Source: Methylophilus glucosoxydans (GTDB lineage: Bacteria > Pseudomonadota > Gammaproteobacteria > Burkholderiales > Methylophilaceae). From it: a stretch of 64,000 nucleotides of DNA. Below the pieces are notes generated by a model. It was not told the DNA's origin, did not search any database, and was given only the letters and a program-made list of their open reading frames with translations. This document shows positions 1 through 7,708 of the stretch, piece after piece (within the stretch, counting starts at the first letter, position 1; every line of letters starts with the position of its first letter). Location: NCBI RefSeq assembly GCF_042676145.1, contig NZ_JBHTJW010000002.1, positions 806,001 through 870,000 on the forward strand. The letters run 5' to 3'. The position numbers and the translations under genes are program-made.

Positions 1-158
1 TGCCGGATCGGCGTGCGGCTGACACCAAACATCTCTGCCAGCGCCAGTTCGGTAATGCGCGTGCCCGGATAGAGCTCAAAAGAAATAATTTTTTGCTTGA
101 GCTGGCTATACAAAGCGTCGACAGTAGAGCTTTTTGCAGGTTTTTCTTTTTTGATCAT
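1..158 (-). CDS. GntR-family transcriptional regulator, N-terminal part (runs off the window)
   Basis: The first 52 codons of a gene read leftward out of the window, starting at an ATG whose first base is 158. After a lysine-rich tail the protein shows the winged-helix DNA-binding start of the GntR family: a helix with ALYSQLKQKI, then PGTRITELALAEMFGVSRTPIR, in which VSRTPIR is the classic recognition-helix signature. GntR proteins bind operators as dimers and respond to small metabolites through a C-terminal domain, which lies outside the window, so subfamily and ligand cannot be told. It is divergent from the GGDEF-EAL gene across a 489-base gap. Confidence 0.85.
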   Translation of the reverse strand, partial: MIKKEKPAKSSTVDALYSQLKQKIISFELYPGTRITELALAEMFGVSRTPIR

Positions 159-647
159 GACCTTGAATCTGACTGGGGATGCGATTAAAGATACTTGGAT
201 AATGGCCTTTCGGCAACCGTTACACTACGTATGCGTGGTCACTACGCCTGCATTTTACGTGCACCTGGCTTGAATAGTCCGATTGGGCTATGAGTAATTG
301 CGGGCATCGCTTTTATAATGACAGGCGTTAATTCGGGTTTGGTCATTCATCAAGGGAACAGGGCTGATTGCAACGGCTTCGATGGCCAGGGTTGCATCGC
401 TTGTTGCCTGATTCTCAAAAAAACCGGACATTCGTGATACGAAATCTTCGGTAAATAAACATAGCAAGTCGTGTCCAGCATGGCAAAAGCAGTTGCCGCG
501 CAGGATGCATCCAGATCAACCGCGGTTGATCCTCTCTATTTTTGCATTATTTAACAAACCCCCCGGCCTATTTGCCAATATACTCACCTGCTGCAAATAG
601 GGCGTGTTTGCGGCTGTTCCGGCAGGGCCGAATTTTGAGATTTTGAT
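159..647. other. Intergenic region between divergent genes, with one perfect palindrome
   Basis: No convincing gene lies in this 489-base gap. A 39-codon frame starting at base 318 has no clear ribosome binding site and no recognisable motif. The gap must carry promoters for the GntR gene (leftward) and the GGDEF-EAL gene (rightward). The one clear structure is the 18-base palindrome at 514-531. Confidence 0.6.
514..531. repeat. Perfect 18-base palindrome GATCAACCG/CGGTTGATC
   Basis: Two 9-base arms abut without a spacer and are followed by a pyrimidine-rich stretch (CTCTCTATTTTT). It could be a dimeric-regulator operator, for example for the divergent GntR protein, or a short terminator. 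A loopless palindrome favours protein binding over an RNA hairpin. Confidence 0.5.
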
Positions 648-2564
648 GTGTTACCCATGATTGACCTACGATATTACCGTCATTTTGACGAAAACATCCT
701 TTACGCCAGATACTTTTCGTTGCTGCCTTATGTGCCTGTAGTGATTGTGGCTGCAGTGGTGGCGATGCTGACACAAATCTCGGTGTTTCACCGTAATGAG
801 CCCTTTGTCTGGTCTTTTGTCGTGCCTGCCATGCTCACGCTGGTTTCGGCCGCAGTGTTTGTCTACTGGTTTATTCACCGCAAGGAAAAACCGCACACCG
901 ATGTGGTTCGCAAACGCTTGCAGTTTTTCGCCAGTTTGCTGCTTGTGGCGGGCATCACCACTGTGATTTGCGACCTGCATCTGCTGCAAGACTCATCTGG
1001 CTACAGCCGCTACTTTTTGGTCGTGCAGATGACGCTATATGGCATCTGTTTTCCGTTTCTGCTGGTCAGCCTTGGCCGGCCGGCCTACCTTTACAATCTG
1101 ATGCTGATCGTCACCACGCTTGCTTACGTGCTGTATGCCGATATTGAGTATAGCCATTCATTTGCATTCATGATCCTGATTTTTGAGATTGGCATGTTGA
1201 TTGCCATGTACCGCCGCAACAAGAGCTTTGATTCCCTGGTCTACAGTTCGTTACACGCTCAAAATCTGGCCGCCGAAAATGCGCGCCTGGCCAATGTGGA
1301 CATGCTGACTGAACTGCCAAACCGCCGCCAGTTTTTTGCCACGATTAAAGCGCAATCGCTGGAGCATTTGAAAAACGAAGGCAAAAAATTTGCGATTGGC
1401 ATCATTGATCTCGACAAGTTCAAGCAGGTGAATGATGCGCATGGGCACCGCATTGGTGACCTTGTGCTGGTGGAAATCGGTCGGCGTCTCAAGCATTACC
1501 CGCGATGTCAGCATCCTATTCACTTCTACCGCTTGGGCGGCGACGAATTTGCCTTTCACAAGCATTTTGTTGGCGATGAAGCGGCGCTCAAGCAGCTTGG
1601 TCAGTCTTTGATTGCGCTGATTGAAGAGCCGGTAGCCGTAGAGGGGATGTTATTCAATTTGAGCGCCTCTATCGGTATTGCGGTGTTTCCTGAGGTGGAT
1701 GATACGTCAGAGAAACTTTATGAGTATGCGGATTATGCGCTCTACCATGCAAAGAACACGGGGCGCAGCCATACCGAGCTGTTTTCGGCCCGTCATCTTG
1801 AACGGCTGCAAAGCCGCCTGCAAATCGAACGGGCGTTACGTTCTGCGGATCTGGTTCAAGAATTTTTCCTGGTCTTTCAACCGATGGTGGATATCCCCTC
1901 TGGTCGTACCATCGCCTTTGAATGTCTGGCGCGCTGGAACAGTCCGGCACTGGGGATGGTCAGCCCGTGTGTATTTATCCCGGTGGCTGAAAGTATAGGC
2001 ATGATCTCCAGTCTGACGCTGACTTTGTTTTCTCAGGCCTTGCAGGCCGTGCAGGCCTGGCCTGCCCAGATTGGCTTGTCTTTTAATCTGTCGGCGTTTG
2101 ATATTATCAGTGATAAGGTGGTGCAGGATCTGGTGGCGATGCTCGCCGCCAGTGGTGTCGATCCTGCACGGATTACCTTTGAGTTGACTGAGACTGCCTT
2201 GCTTCAGGATTTTATTGTGAGCAGAAACAATATCGAGTTGTTACGGCAAACTGGTGTTTCCCTGGCGCTGGATGATTTTGGGACCGGTTACTCCAGCCTG
2301 AGTCACGTGCAAGGTTTGCCGCTCAACAAGATCAAGGTGGATCGCAGCTTTGTACATGATATGGAAACCAATCCGAAGAGCAAAATGATCGTGCGTTCCA
2401 TTCTGGCCCTGTCTCATGGCATTGGCGTTGATTGCGTGGTGGAAGGCGCCGAGACACAGCAGCAAGTCGACTTGCTATCCTCCATGGGTTGCAAGATTAT
2501 CCAGGGCTTTTACTACGCCAGCCCGATGGTTGAACCCGAGATCGTCAGTTACCTGCGTACCTGA
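648..2564 (+). CDS. Membrane-anchored GGDEF-EAL c-di-GMP protein
   Basis: About 638 residues, starting at GTG 648 or ATG 657. The first ~190 residues hold six or more hydrophobic helices forming an integral-membrane sensor. A GGDEF domain follows (~215-370) with an intact RLGGDEF active site but no RxxD inhibitory site in front, then an EAL domain (~385-635). EAL signatures are present: FECLARW (E-C-L in place of E-A-L), ELTETA, LDDFGTGYSS, KVDRSFV and the late EGAET. Both cyclase and phosphodiesterase activities are possible; which dominates cannot be read from sequence. The membrane module is clearly paralogous to that of the GGDEF protein at 4126-5268, so both probably sense related signals. 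Confidence 0.93.
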   Translation: MLPMIDLRYYRHFDENILYARYFSLLPYVPVVIVAAVVAMLTQISVFHRNEPFVWSFVVPAMLTLVSAAVFVYWFIHRKEKPHTDVVRKRLQFFASLLLVAGITTVICDLHLLQDSSGYSRYFLVVQMTLYGICFPFLLVSLGRPAYLYNLMLIVTTLAYVLYADIEYSHSFAFMILIFEIGMLIAMYRRNKSFDSLVYSSLHAQNLAAENARLANVDMLTELPNRRQFFATIKAQSLEHLKNEGKKFAIGIIDLDKFKQVNDAHGHRIGDLVLVEIGRRLKHYPRCQHPIHFYRLGGDEFAFHKHFVGDEAALKQLGQSLIALIEEPVAVEGMLFNLSASIGIAVFPEVDDTSEKLYEYADYALYHAKNTGRSHTELFSARHLERLQSRLQIERALRSADLVQEFFLVFQPMVDIPSGRTIAFECLARWNSPALGMVSPCVFIPVAESIGMISSLTLTLFSQALQAVQAWPAQIGLSFNLSAFDIISDKVVQDLVAMLAASGVDPARITFELTETALLQDFIVSRNNIELLRQTGVSLALDDFGTGYSSLSHVQGLPLNKIKVDRSFVHDMETNPKSKMIVRSILALSHGIGVDCVVEGAETQQQVDLLSSMGCKIIQGFYYASPMVEPEIVSYLRT

Positions 2565-2617
2565 CCGGCATCGGGTCAGGCGATGCCTTGGCCATATGCC
2601 GGGGCCAGCTGCTGCGG

Positions 2618-3799
2618 TCAGCGTTGTCCGTTCCAGTGGCTGAGCCAGACTTTGCTGGCGGCCGCATCCATGGGTCTGGCAAAAAAATAGCCTTGCCCGA
2701 AGCGGCAGCCCAGCTCCCGTAAACCGATGGCGGCCATACTGTTTTCTATGCCTTCGGCAATCGTCTCTAGCCCCAGGCTTTCTGCCAGTTTGAGCGTTGA
2801 GGCGATCACCTTGCGTGATTTGGAAGAGGCCTCCATGGTAGTGACAAATGATTTGTCAATTTTGAGCTCGGTAAATGGCAGCGCCGCTAATTGCGACATC
2901 GAAGAATAGCCCGTGCCAAAATCATCAATACTGAGCTTAAAGCCTTGTTCACGTAAGTGAGTCAGGATTCTTTCCGCCTGTTGCGTATCCAGCATGGTGG
3001 CAGTTTCGGTCAATTCCAGAATCATGCGCGCGGGATCGAAGGCAAACCGTTGGCAGACTTGTTCCAGCATCATGATCAAACGGTCATTGTGCAGGCTTTT
3101 GGCTGAAATGTTGACCGACAAGCATAGGGTTGAACTGATGGATTGGATAAACTGGATACCAGTCACAACCACGTATTCAGTCAGGGCTTCTATTTGCCCA
3201 GTGTCTTCTGCCACATGAATAAATAATTCGGGTAACTGGATGCCATGCTGTGGGTGTTGCCAGCGCAGCAAGGCCTCAAAGCCTATCACCTCGCCAGTAA
3301 ATAACTCAATTTGTGGTTGATAATAGACGACGAATTGCTGCTGGCGGATCGCCGCGTCTATGCTCTCGTGGTCGATGCTGAGTGGTTTGACGACTTGTGT
3401 ATGATCCGTGGCATGCAAATCGACGGAAGGATGGTCCGCCAGCAGTTTTTGCAGCAGATGCGGTAAGACCGGGTGATGCAAAATGCCGCGGATATTCAAT
3501 TGATGTTCCAAGGCCGTCAGCTGCGCCAGCGGCAGTAGCACTGAACCGATGCCGCTGGTCAGGATAATGCTGCTTTGGCAGTCCATACGCGCCAGCGTTT
3601 TCAGAATCTCAATGCCATCAATACTCGGCATGACCAAATCAATGGCCAGGTGCGATGGCTTCCAGGCCAGGATGGCATCAATAAATTGTCTGCCATCTTC
3701 ACAGTGTTTGACCTCAAATCCCAGATCTTTTGCGACGGCAGTCATCAGTGTCGTCAGCGTGACATCATCATCCAGAATCAATAGCGTATTTGTACTCAT
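2618..3799 (-). CDS. Response regulator with receiver and EAL phosphodiesterase domains
   Basis: The start ATG at 3799 follows a near-perfect Shine-Dalgarno, GGAGGTGG, giving 393 residues. Residues ~1-120 are a CheY-like receiver with the acidic cluster LILDDD and the phospho-acceptor Asp in LAIDLVMPS. The lysine normally found in the KP motif is replaced (GILHHPV), so phosphorylation switching may be altered. Residues ~140-385 are an EAL domain with GFEALLRW, ELTETAT, IDDFGTGYSS, KIDKSFV and AEGIE, all expected of an active c-di-GMP phosphodiesterase. It converges on the GGDEF-EAL gene, and no histidine kinase lies beside it. Confidence 0.92.
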   Translation of the reverse strand: MSTNTLLILDDDVTLTTLMTAVAKDLGFEVKHCEDGRQFIDAILAWKPSHLAIDLVMPSIDGIEILKTLARMDCQSSIILTSGIGSVLLPLAQLTALEHQLNIRGILHHPVLPHLLQKLLADHPSVDLHATDHTQVVKPLSIDHESIDAAIRQQQFVVYYQPQIELFTGEVIGFEALLRWQHPQHGIQLPELFIHVAEDTGQIEALTEYVVVTGIQFIQSISSTLCLSVNISAKSLHNDRLIMMLEQVCQRFAFDPARMILELTETATMLDTQQAERILTHLREQGFKLSIDDFGTGYSSMSQLAALPFTELKIDKSFVTTMEASSKSRKVIASTLKLAESLGLETIAEGIENSMAAIGLRELGCRFGQGYFFARPMDAAASKVWLSHWNGQR

Positions 3800-4125
3800 T
3801 GCACCACCTCCTTTTATTGGCATTCATTGCCGTTCTTGTTGTTGCTGTGTTGCAGGGGTGAAACTAAATGGGTTCGCTGAGAATAAACCTCAACACATTG
3901 GGCTGTTTAGACTGAGTAAAGTTTTATGGTAATGTAATTTGCTTAAAAAATGAACATGGTTTTGGCTGAAAACAAACGGAAATGTGCTGGTTTGGTTATA
4001 AACAGCCAAATTTTGAGGCGGGAAAAGTGTTAGTAACGCCACCGCATGCGGCGATGATCGGTCAATAATGATGCATTAGCAAGATTAGAAAGTGCATTGA
4101 GACAAAAGGGCAGGGCTAGTATAAG
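3800..4125. other. Intergenic region, AT-rich, no gene seen
   Basis: This 326-base gap separates two leftward genes and should hold the promoter of the receiver-EAL gene. The strong GGAGGTGG ribosome site is at 3804-3811. TGGCATTCATTGCC near 3819 resembles a sigma-54 site but has three bases instead of five between its halves. Nothing else is recognisable. Confidence 0.5.
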
Positions 4126-5268
4126 TTATGCCATTTTTTTAAGGTCCAGGGGCTCGCTGTAAATCTGCAAGTGACCGCGGCCGGCACGCTTGACCTGATA
4201 CAGCGCCTGGTCTGCGTGTTCATACATGGTTTGCGCAGAGAGTTTGGCGTCGCAGGTGGAGCAGGCGCCGATAGATGCGCTCACCGTCAGTACCCGTTCG
4301 TCGATATGCATGGTTTGAGACAGTGCATGGCTGATTTCTGCACACACTTGCTTGAGGCGCAGATGCTCGCAATCAGACAATAAATGAAATGCAAACTCAT
4401 CGCCACCCAGTCGGTAAAACTGCACGTCAGCTGTGTGAATCGCAGCCAGCCGCTTGCCCACCTCGCTTAACACCAGGTCGCCAATATGGTGACCGTATTG
4501 ATCGTTGATCGGTTTGAAGTGGTCAAGATCCAGAATGCCAACAACAAAACAATGCTCACCCAGGCTGGATTCGGCTTGTTGTTGTGCCGCTTGCAGAAAG
4601 AACTGACGCCGGTTAGGCAGCGCAGTTAACACATCCTGTTGTGCCAGCCGCTGATTTTCCTTAAGCAGGCTTTGCGTTTCAAAGGTTGCATTCACCCATT
4701 GGTCAAAGGTCTTGTTGCTGGCGCGCATGGTTAACAGCATGCCCACTTCAAACACCAGAATCAGCATGGCGACCAAATAGGGATGTTCAATGTCGCCACG
4801 AAACACGCAGGTCACCGCCGCCCCAATCAGCAACACATTGTAGGCGTAAGCCGCCGCCCCCAATTTGCTCAGGATAAAGGCAAAGCACAAGCCATACAGC
4901 GTGTTGTGCACGATTAAAAAGTAATGCGAAAAACTGCCCGTGATTGGAAACAGGTACAAACTGCGCCAGAAGGTAAACAGGCCTGCCAGTATCAGCAAGG
5001 TAGAGGCGGTATCCAGGCGTTTGCGGATATTCTCGATCGGTGGCTGGTCATGCCTGTGCTTGTACCAAAACCACAGCAAAATCACGCCTATCGCCAAGCG
5101 CAACATGGGCGGCAAAATGGCAAATTTCCAATCAATCTCACCCTGAAGCGCCACCATTTGGATCGTCAATGCGCTAATCGCGGTAAAAATGACCACGGGC
5201 ACGTCGTTTACCAGGCTGTGGTAGCGGGCGCGCAATAAGTTAGCATCAGGTTTCTGGAGCAGTGACAT
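4126..5268 (-). CDS. Membrane GGDEF diguanylate cyclase
   Basis: 380 residues from ATG 5268. Six or so hydrophobic helices (~20-195) are followed by a GGDEF domain (~210-370) with intact RLGGDEF and no clear RxxD inhibition site, so it is predicted to make c-di-GMP at the inner membrane. The membrane region parallels that of the GGDEF-EAL protein at 648: RYxSL at the start, VPVVI, RKRL after the third helix, YFLxVxxTLYG, a shared IxFEVGML-like helix, and the same VLTALPNRRQFF entry to the GGDEF domain. An opposed pair with a shared sensor, one with and one without an EAL domain, suggests duplication followed by divergence. Confidence 0.92.
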   Translation of the reverse strand: MSLLQKPDANLLRARYHSLVNDVPVVIFTAISALTIQMVALQGEIDWKFAILPPMLRLAIGVILLWFWYKHRHDQPPIENIRKRLDTASTLLILAGLFTFWRSLYLFPITGSFSHYFLIVHNTLYGLCFAFILSKLGAAAYAYNVLLIGAAVTCVFRGDIEHPYLVAMLILVFEVGMLLTMRASNKTFDQWVNATFETQSLLKENQRLAQQDVLTALPNRRQFFLQAAQQQAESSLGEHCFVVGILDLDHFKPINDQYGHHIGDLVLSEVGKRLAAIHTADVQFYRLGGDEFAFHLLSDCEHLRLKQVCAEISHALSQTMHIDERVLTVSASIGACSTCDAKLSAQTMYEHADQALYQVKRAGRGHLQIYSEPLDLKKMA

Positions 5269-5669
5269 TAAAATCGGTACAGGTTTCAGGAATAGCTTAT
5301 CTTATGCAAGAGGCAACCGGCTTGATCATCAAAATATCGCTTTGTTTTATTCTTTATTAAGCGTTTTAATTCAGATGAAAGCAGCCATGTCCGAACCCGC
5401 ATCCATTGTTCAGGCGATGGATGCCAGTTAGTTGGCGCTATTATCGAAAACTTTGAGCTTTTAGGGGGAGAGCACAGATTCAATTTATCGCTAATTTTTG
5501 CAATTCATTGTGAACTTGGGCTGTGATGGTGCCTGAATATTTTGGTGGTTTGGCGCTTAACGCTGTGATGCCAGCATGATTCGATGCCTATTCTTGACGG
5601 ATAAACAAAGGTTAGCGTTGCAGGCCTCACGATCCAGCGGAGCGGTCGCTGGATGTGCCATAACCAAAT

Positions 5670-5685
5670 TGGTTTTTATCAGCCA
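5670..5685 (+). promoter_or_regulatory. Putative enhancer-binding site, TGGTT-N6-AGCCA (set 1)
   Basis: Dyad half-sites TGGTT and AGCCA are separated by six bases, centred about 139 bases before the predicted start of transcription. A degenerate second copy, TGGTT-N6-AACCT, lies at 5699-5714, 29 bases on (close to three helical turns). The same dyad precedes the other two FecI-type genes. Assignment to a sigma-54 activator is inference from position and recurrence. Confidence 0.6.
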
Positions 5686-5790
5686 TTTTTATTAAATATG
5701 GTTGTTTTAAACCTGTTTTATGTCAGGAAATTTTCCCTATTCATTTTTTTTATAATTGAGAATCAGTCTCTTATACGTGGTTGTGTCATG

Positions 5791-5805
5791 TGGCATGCGT
5801 TTTGC
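5791..5805 (+). promoter_or_regulatory. Sigma-54-type promoter TGGCAT-N5-TTGC (set 1)
   Basis: TGGCAT at 5791-5796 and TTGC at 5802-5805 match the -24/-12 consensus with exact spacing, followed by A as in the usual TTGCA. Transcription would begin near 5817, giving a leader of about 27 bases with AGGG/GGCAGG ahead of the ATG at 5844. Confidence 0.75.
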
Positions 5806-5843
5806 ACTCTATGAATATAAATCTAAAAGTAGGGTGGCAGGAT

Positions 5844-6347
5844 ATGAGCGAGACACTGGCATGGTGCGGGATCGATTTAAAATGGGCTTACACGGATGTG
5901 TTGCGTCGCATTGGTCGGCGAACAGCTTGTGTACAGCGGGCCAAAGATATTTTGCATGATGCGTTGGTGTTTTTTGCCGTCTCCAGCCATCCGGCACGTG
6001 AAGAGTCGCCACAGGCCTATTTAAACGGCATCGTGAATCATCTGCTGGTCGATGAGTTCAGATACCGCACCCGCTTTGTCGATGAGGAGCAGATGGACGA
6101 AACCGCCCTGATCCTCGACTGCACGCCAGAGCAGCTGTATGAAACCCGGCAAAAACTGCATCACTTGCAGCGTATTGTGGATTTATTGCCAGAAAAATGC
6201 CGCCAGGTATTCTGGCTCTATCACGTCGATGAAATGAAGCAACGCGAAATCGCCTTGCATCTGGATATCAGTACCAGCATGGTAGAAAAACACCTGATTC
6301 GTGCCATGCTGGACATCCGTGCCTTTCAGCAAACCCTCAACCATTAA
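5844..6347 (+). CDS. FecI-type ECF RNA polymerase sigma factor (set 1)
   Basis: 167 residues. ATG 5844 is chosen because MSETLAWCGIDLKWAYTD aligns with the start of the set 3 sigma factor (MEKTMHWCGINLQWAYTD). Region 2 (~15-75) contains AKDILHDAL and NHLLVDEFRYR; region 4 (~105-160) contains LLPEKCRQVFWLYHVDEMKQREIALHLDISTSMVEKHL, a helix-turn-helix that recognises the -35 element. FecI-type factors are held by an inner-membrane FecR and activate a TonB receptor gene when that receptor is occupied. The FecR gene starts 25 bases downstream and the receptor follows, a complete surface-signalling unit. It is unusual in having a sigma-54-like promoter. Confidence 0.93.
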   Translation: MSETLAWCGIDLKWAYTDVLRRIGRRTACVQRAKDILHDALVFFAVSSHPAREESPQAYLNGIVNHLLVDEFRYRTRFVDEEQMDETALILDCTPEQLYETRQKLHHLQRIVDLLPEKCRQVFWLYHVDEMKQREIALHLDISTSMVEKHLIRAMLDIRAFQQTLNH

Positions 6348-6372
6348 AGGCTTATTGACCTCAACTGCTGCC

Positions 6373-7425
6373 ATGTCAAAACCCGCCCAGTCCAAGCCAC
6401 TCAATGCCAAATCGCTCACCTTGAGCGAGATGGCGGCGCGCTGGTATTTACGGTTGCGTGAGCAGGAGAAAAATGCACGTGGTAGCGAGCAGCAAGCGTT
6501 TGAGGCGTGGCTGGCCGATGATCCGCGCCATGCGGCGGAATACGACAGTATTGCCCGCGCCATGCGGCAACTGGATTCAGCCGAGAGCCTCTCTAGCTTG
6601 GCCGATGCCGCCGAGCAGCGAATGTTTTTAGCCAACGAGGCCAAACGCAAAACCCGGCAGCGCCGGCTTGGCCAACTGCTCATGATAGGCATGATCAGTA
6701 TCATGGGATATTTCTCACATCAGCAATACCAGGTTTGGCAGGCTCAGCCCGTCATGCAAATGGCCGCGCAAAACCCGGTAGGTCAAATCGTCACCAAAAC
6801 GCTGGATGATGGCAGTAAAGTCACCCTCAGTGCCAAGAGTGATATGGAAGTCACTTACTATCGCCACGAGCGCCATGTGCTGCTTAAAGAAGGCGAAGCC
6901 ATTTTTGAAGTGACCAAAGACCCAGAGCGCCCCTTTATTGTCGAAACTGATACCGCCAAAGTTACTGTGTTAGGCACACGCTTTGCCGTCAACCGTCTGC
7001 AACAACTGGTGCGTATCAGCGTGGATCATGGCCGAGTCAAGGTCGAACCAAATCTCGACTCTAAAGCTGAACAAGCCACCTCAACCGCTGAAGGCCAGCC
7101 CGCCATCGCCAGGGAGATCACCAACGGCCAGGTGCTCGAGGTCTACCCCAATCACGCCATGGCACTGGTCAATCGCCCCGCCTCGGACGCCTTTGCCTTC
7201 ATGAAAGGCCGCCTGGTATTTGACCGCGCCGATATCGACGAAATAGCTTACACCGTTTCGCGCTACCGCGTTAAACCCGTGCAAGCACAGGGCAAGCAGG
7301 TGCGCAATATTTCTGCAGATATCAATATCCAGGATATCGACCATTTCCTGCGCGGCCTGCCCAATATCGCCCCGGTCAAACTGCAAGAAACGCCCCAATA
7401 TACCTTGCTGAATAGCGCGCACTAA
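6373..7425 (+). CDS. FecR-like anti-sigma/signal-transducing protein (set 1)
   Basis: 350 residues from ATG 6373. An N-terminal cytoplasmic DUF4880-type segment (~15-75, AARWYLRLREQEKNARGSE...FEAWLADDPRHAAEYD) binds the sigma factor in this family. One transmembrane helix follows (~98-116, LLMIGMISIMGYF), then the periplasmic FecR domain (~145-235) with DGSKVTLSAKSDMEV, GEAIFEVTKDPERPF and VTVLGTRFAV. The C-terminal ~60 residues (RLVFDRADIDEIAYTVSRY) form the small domain that contacts the receptor STN domain. It relays receptor occupancy to the sigma factor. Confidence 0.93.
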   Translation: MSKPAQSKPLNAKSLTLSEMAARWYLRLREQEKNARGSEQQAFEAWLADDPRHAAEYDSIARAMRQLDSAESLSSLADAAEQRMFLANEAKRKTRQRRLGQLLMIGMISIMGYFSHQQYQVWQAQPVMQMAAQNPVGQIVTKTLDDGSKVTLSAKSDMEVTYYRHERHVLLKEGEAIFEVTKDPERPFIVETDTAKVTVLGTRFAVNRLQQLVRISVDHGRVKVEPNLDSKAEQATSTAEGQPAIAREITNGQVLEVYPNHAMALVNRPASDAFAFMKGRLVFDRADIDEIAYTVSRYRVKPVQAQGKQVRNISADINIQDIDHFLRGLPNIAPVKLQETPQYTLLNSAH

Positions 7426-7637
7426 TCACTTGATGCGTGAATGACCTTGCGCTGAGTCAGGTCGTTATCAATTAAGTTGCTTCAGCCTTTTCTCTAAGCA
7501 AATTAGTCTTTGTAAATACGCATACGATTAAGCCTTCTCGCCAATTCCTGATCCTCAATCTCGCCATATTTTTCCTCTCATCGGCTTTTATTAAAGCGAT
7601 TTTCTAGCCCTCAAAAAAACATAACCAAACCCATTAT

Positions 7638-7662
7638 GTAAAGTTAAGTTAACAACGTCAGG
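7638..7662 (+). promoter_or_regulatory. 25-base motif shared with the exbB upstream region
   Basis: A 25-base block starting GTAAAGTTA, with GTTAAC in the middle and ACGTCAGG at the end, is repeated with only two mismatches at 35950-35974 upstream of exbB. Its CGTC is reminiscent of ECF -10 elements. It lies 47 bases before the receptor start and is a candidate target for the FecI-type factors; no equivalent was found upstream of the other two receptors. Confidence 0.45.
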
Positions 7663-7708
7663 GTTTTGCCGCGCTCACAGATGAGTCAATAGGACAGGAG
7701 AAGAATCT

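Larger units (their letters stand above)
5269..5843. other. Regulatory gap upstream of the first ECF sigma gene
   Basis: No supported gene in 575 bases; a 65-codon leftward frame at 5286-5483 lacks a ribosome site and any motif. The region holds an inverted repeat (ATCCAGCG at 5632-5639 and CGCTGGAT at 5647-5654), the TGGTT-N6-AGCCA dyad at 5670-5685, a weaker copy at 5699-5714 and the sigma-54-type promoter at 5791-5805. Confidence 0.6.

Noticed and set aside
318..437. 39-codon frame on the plus strand
   Set aside because: No convincing ribosome site and no recognisable features.
3819..3832. TGGCATTCATTGCC as a sigma-54 promoter
   Set aside because: Only three bases separate TGGCAT and TTGC instead of five, and no gene on that strand starts downstream.
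5286..5483. 65-codon frame on the minus strand
   Set aside because: No ribosome site, no motif and a composition like intergenic DNA.
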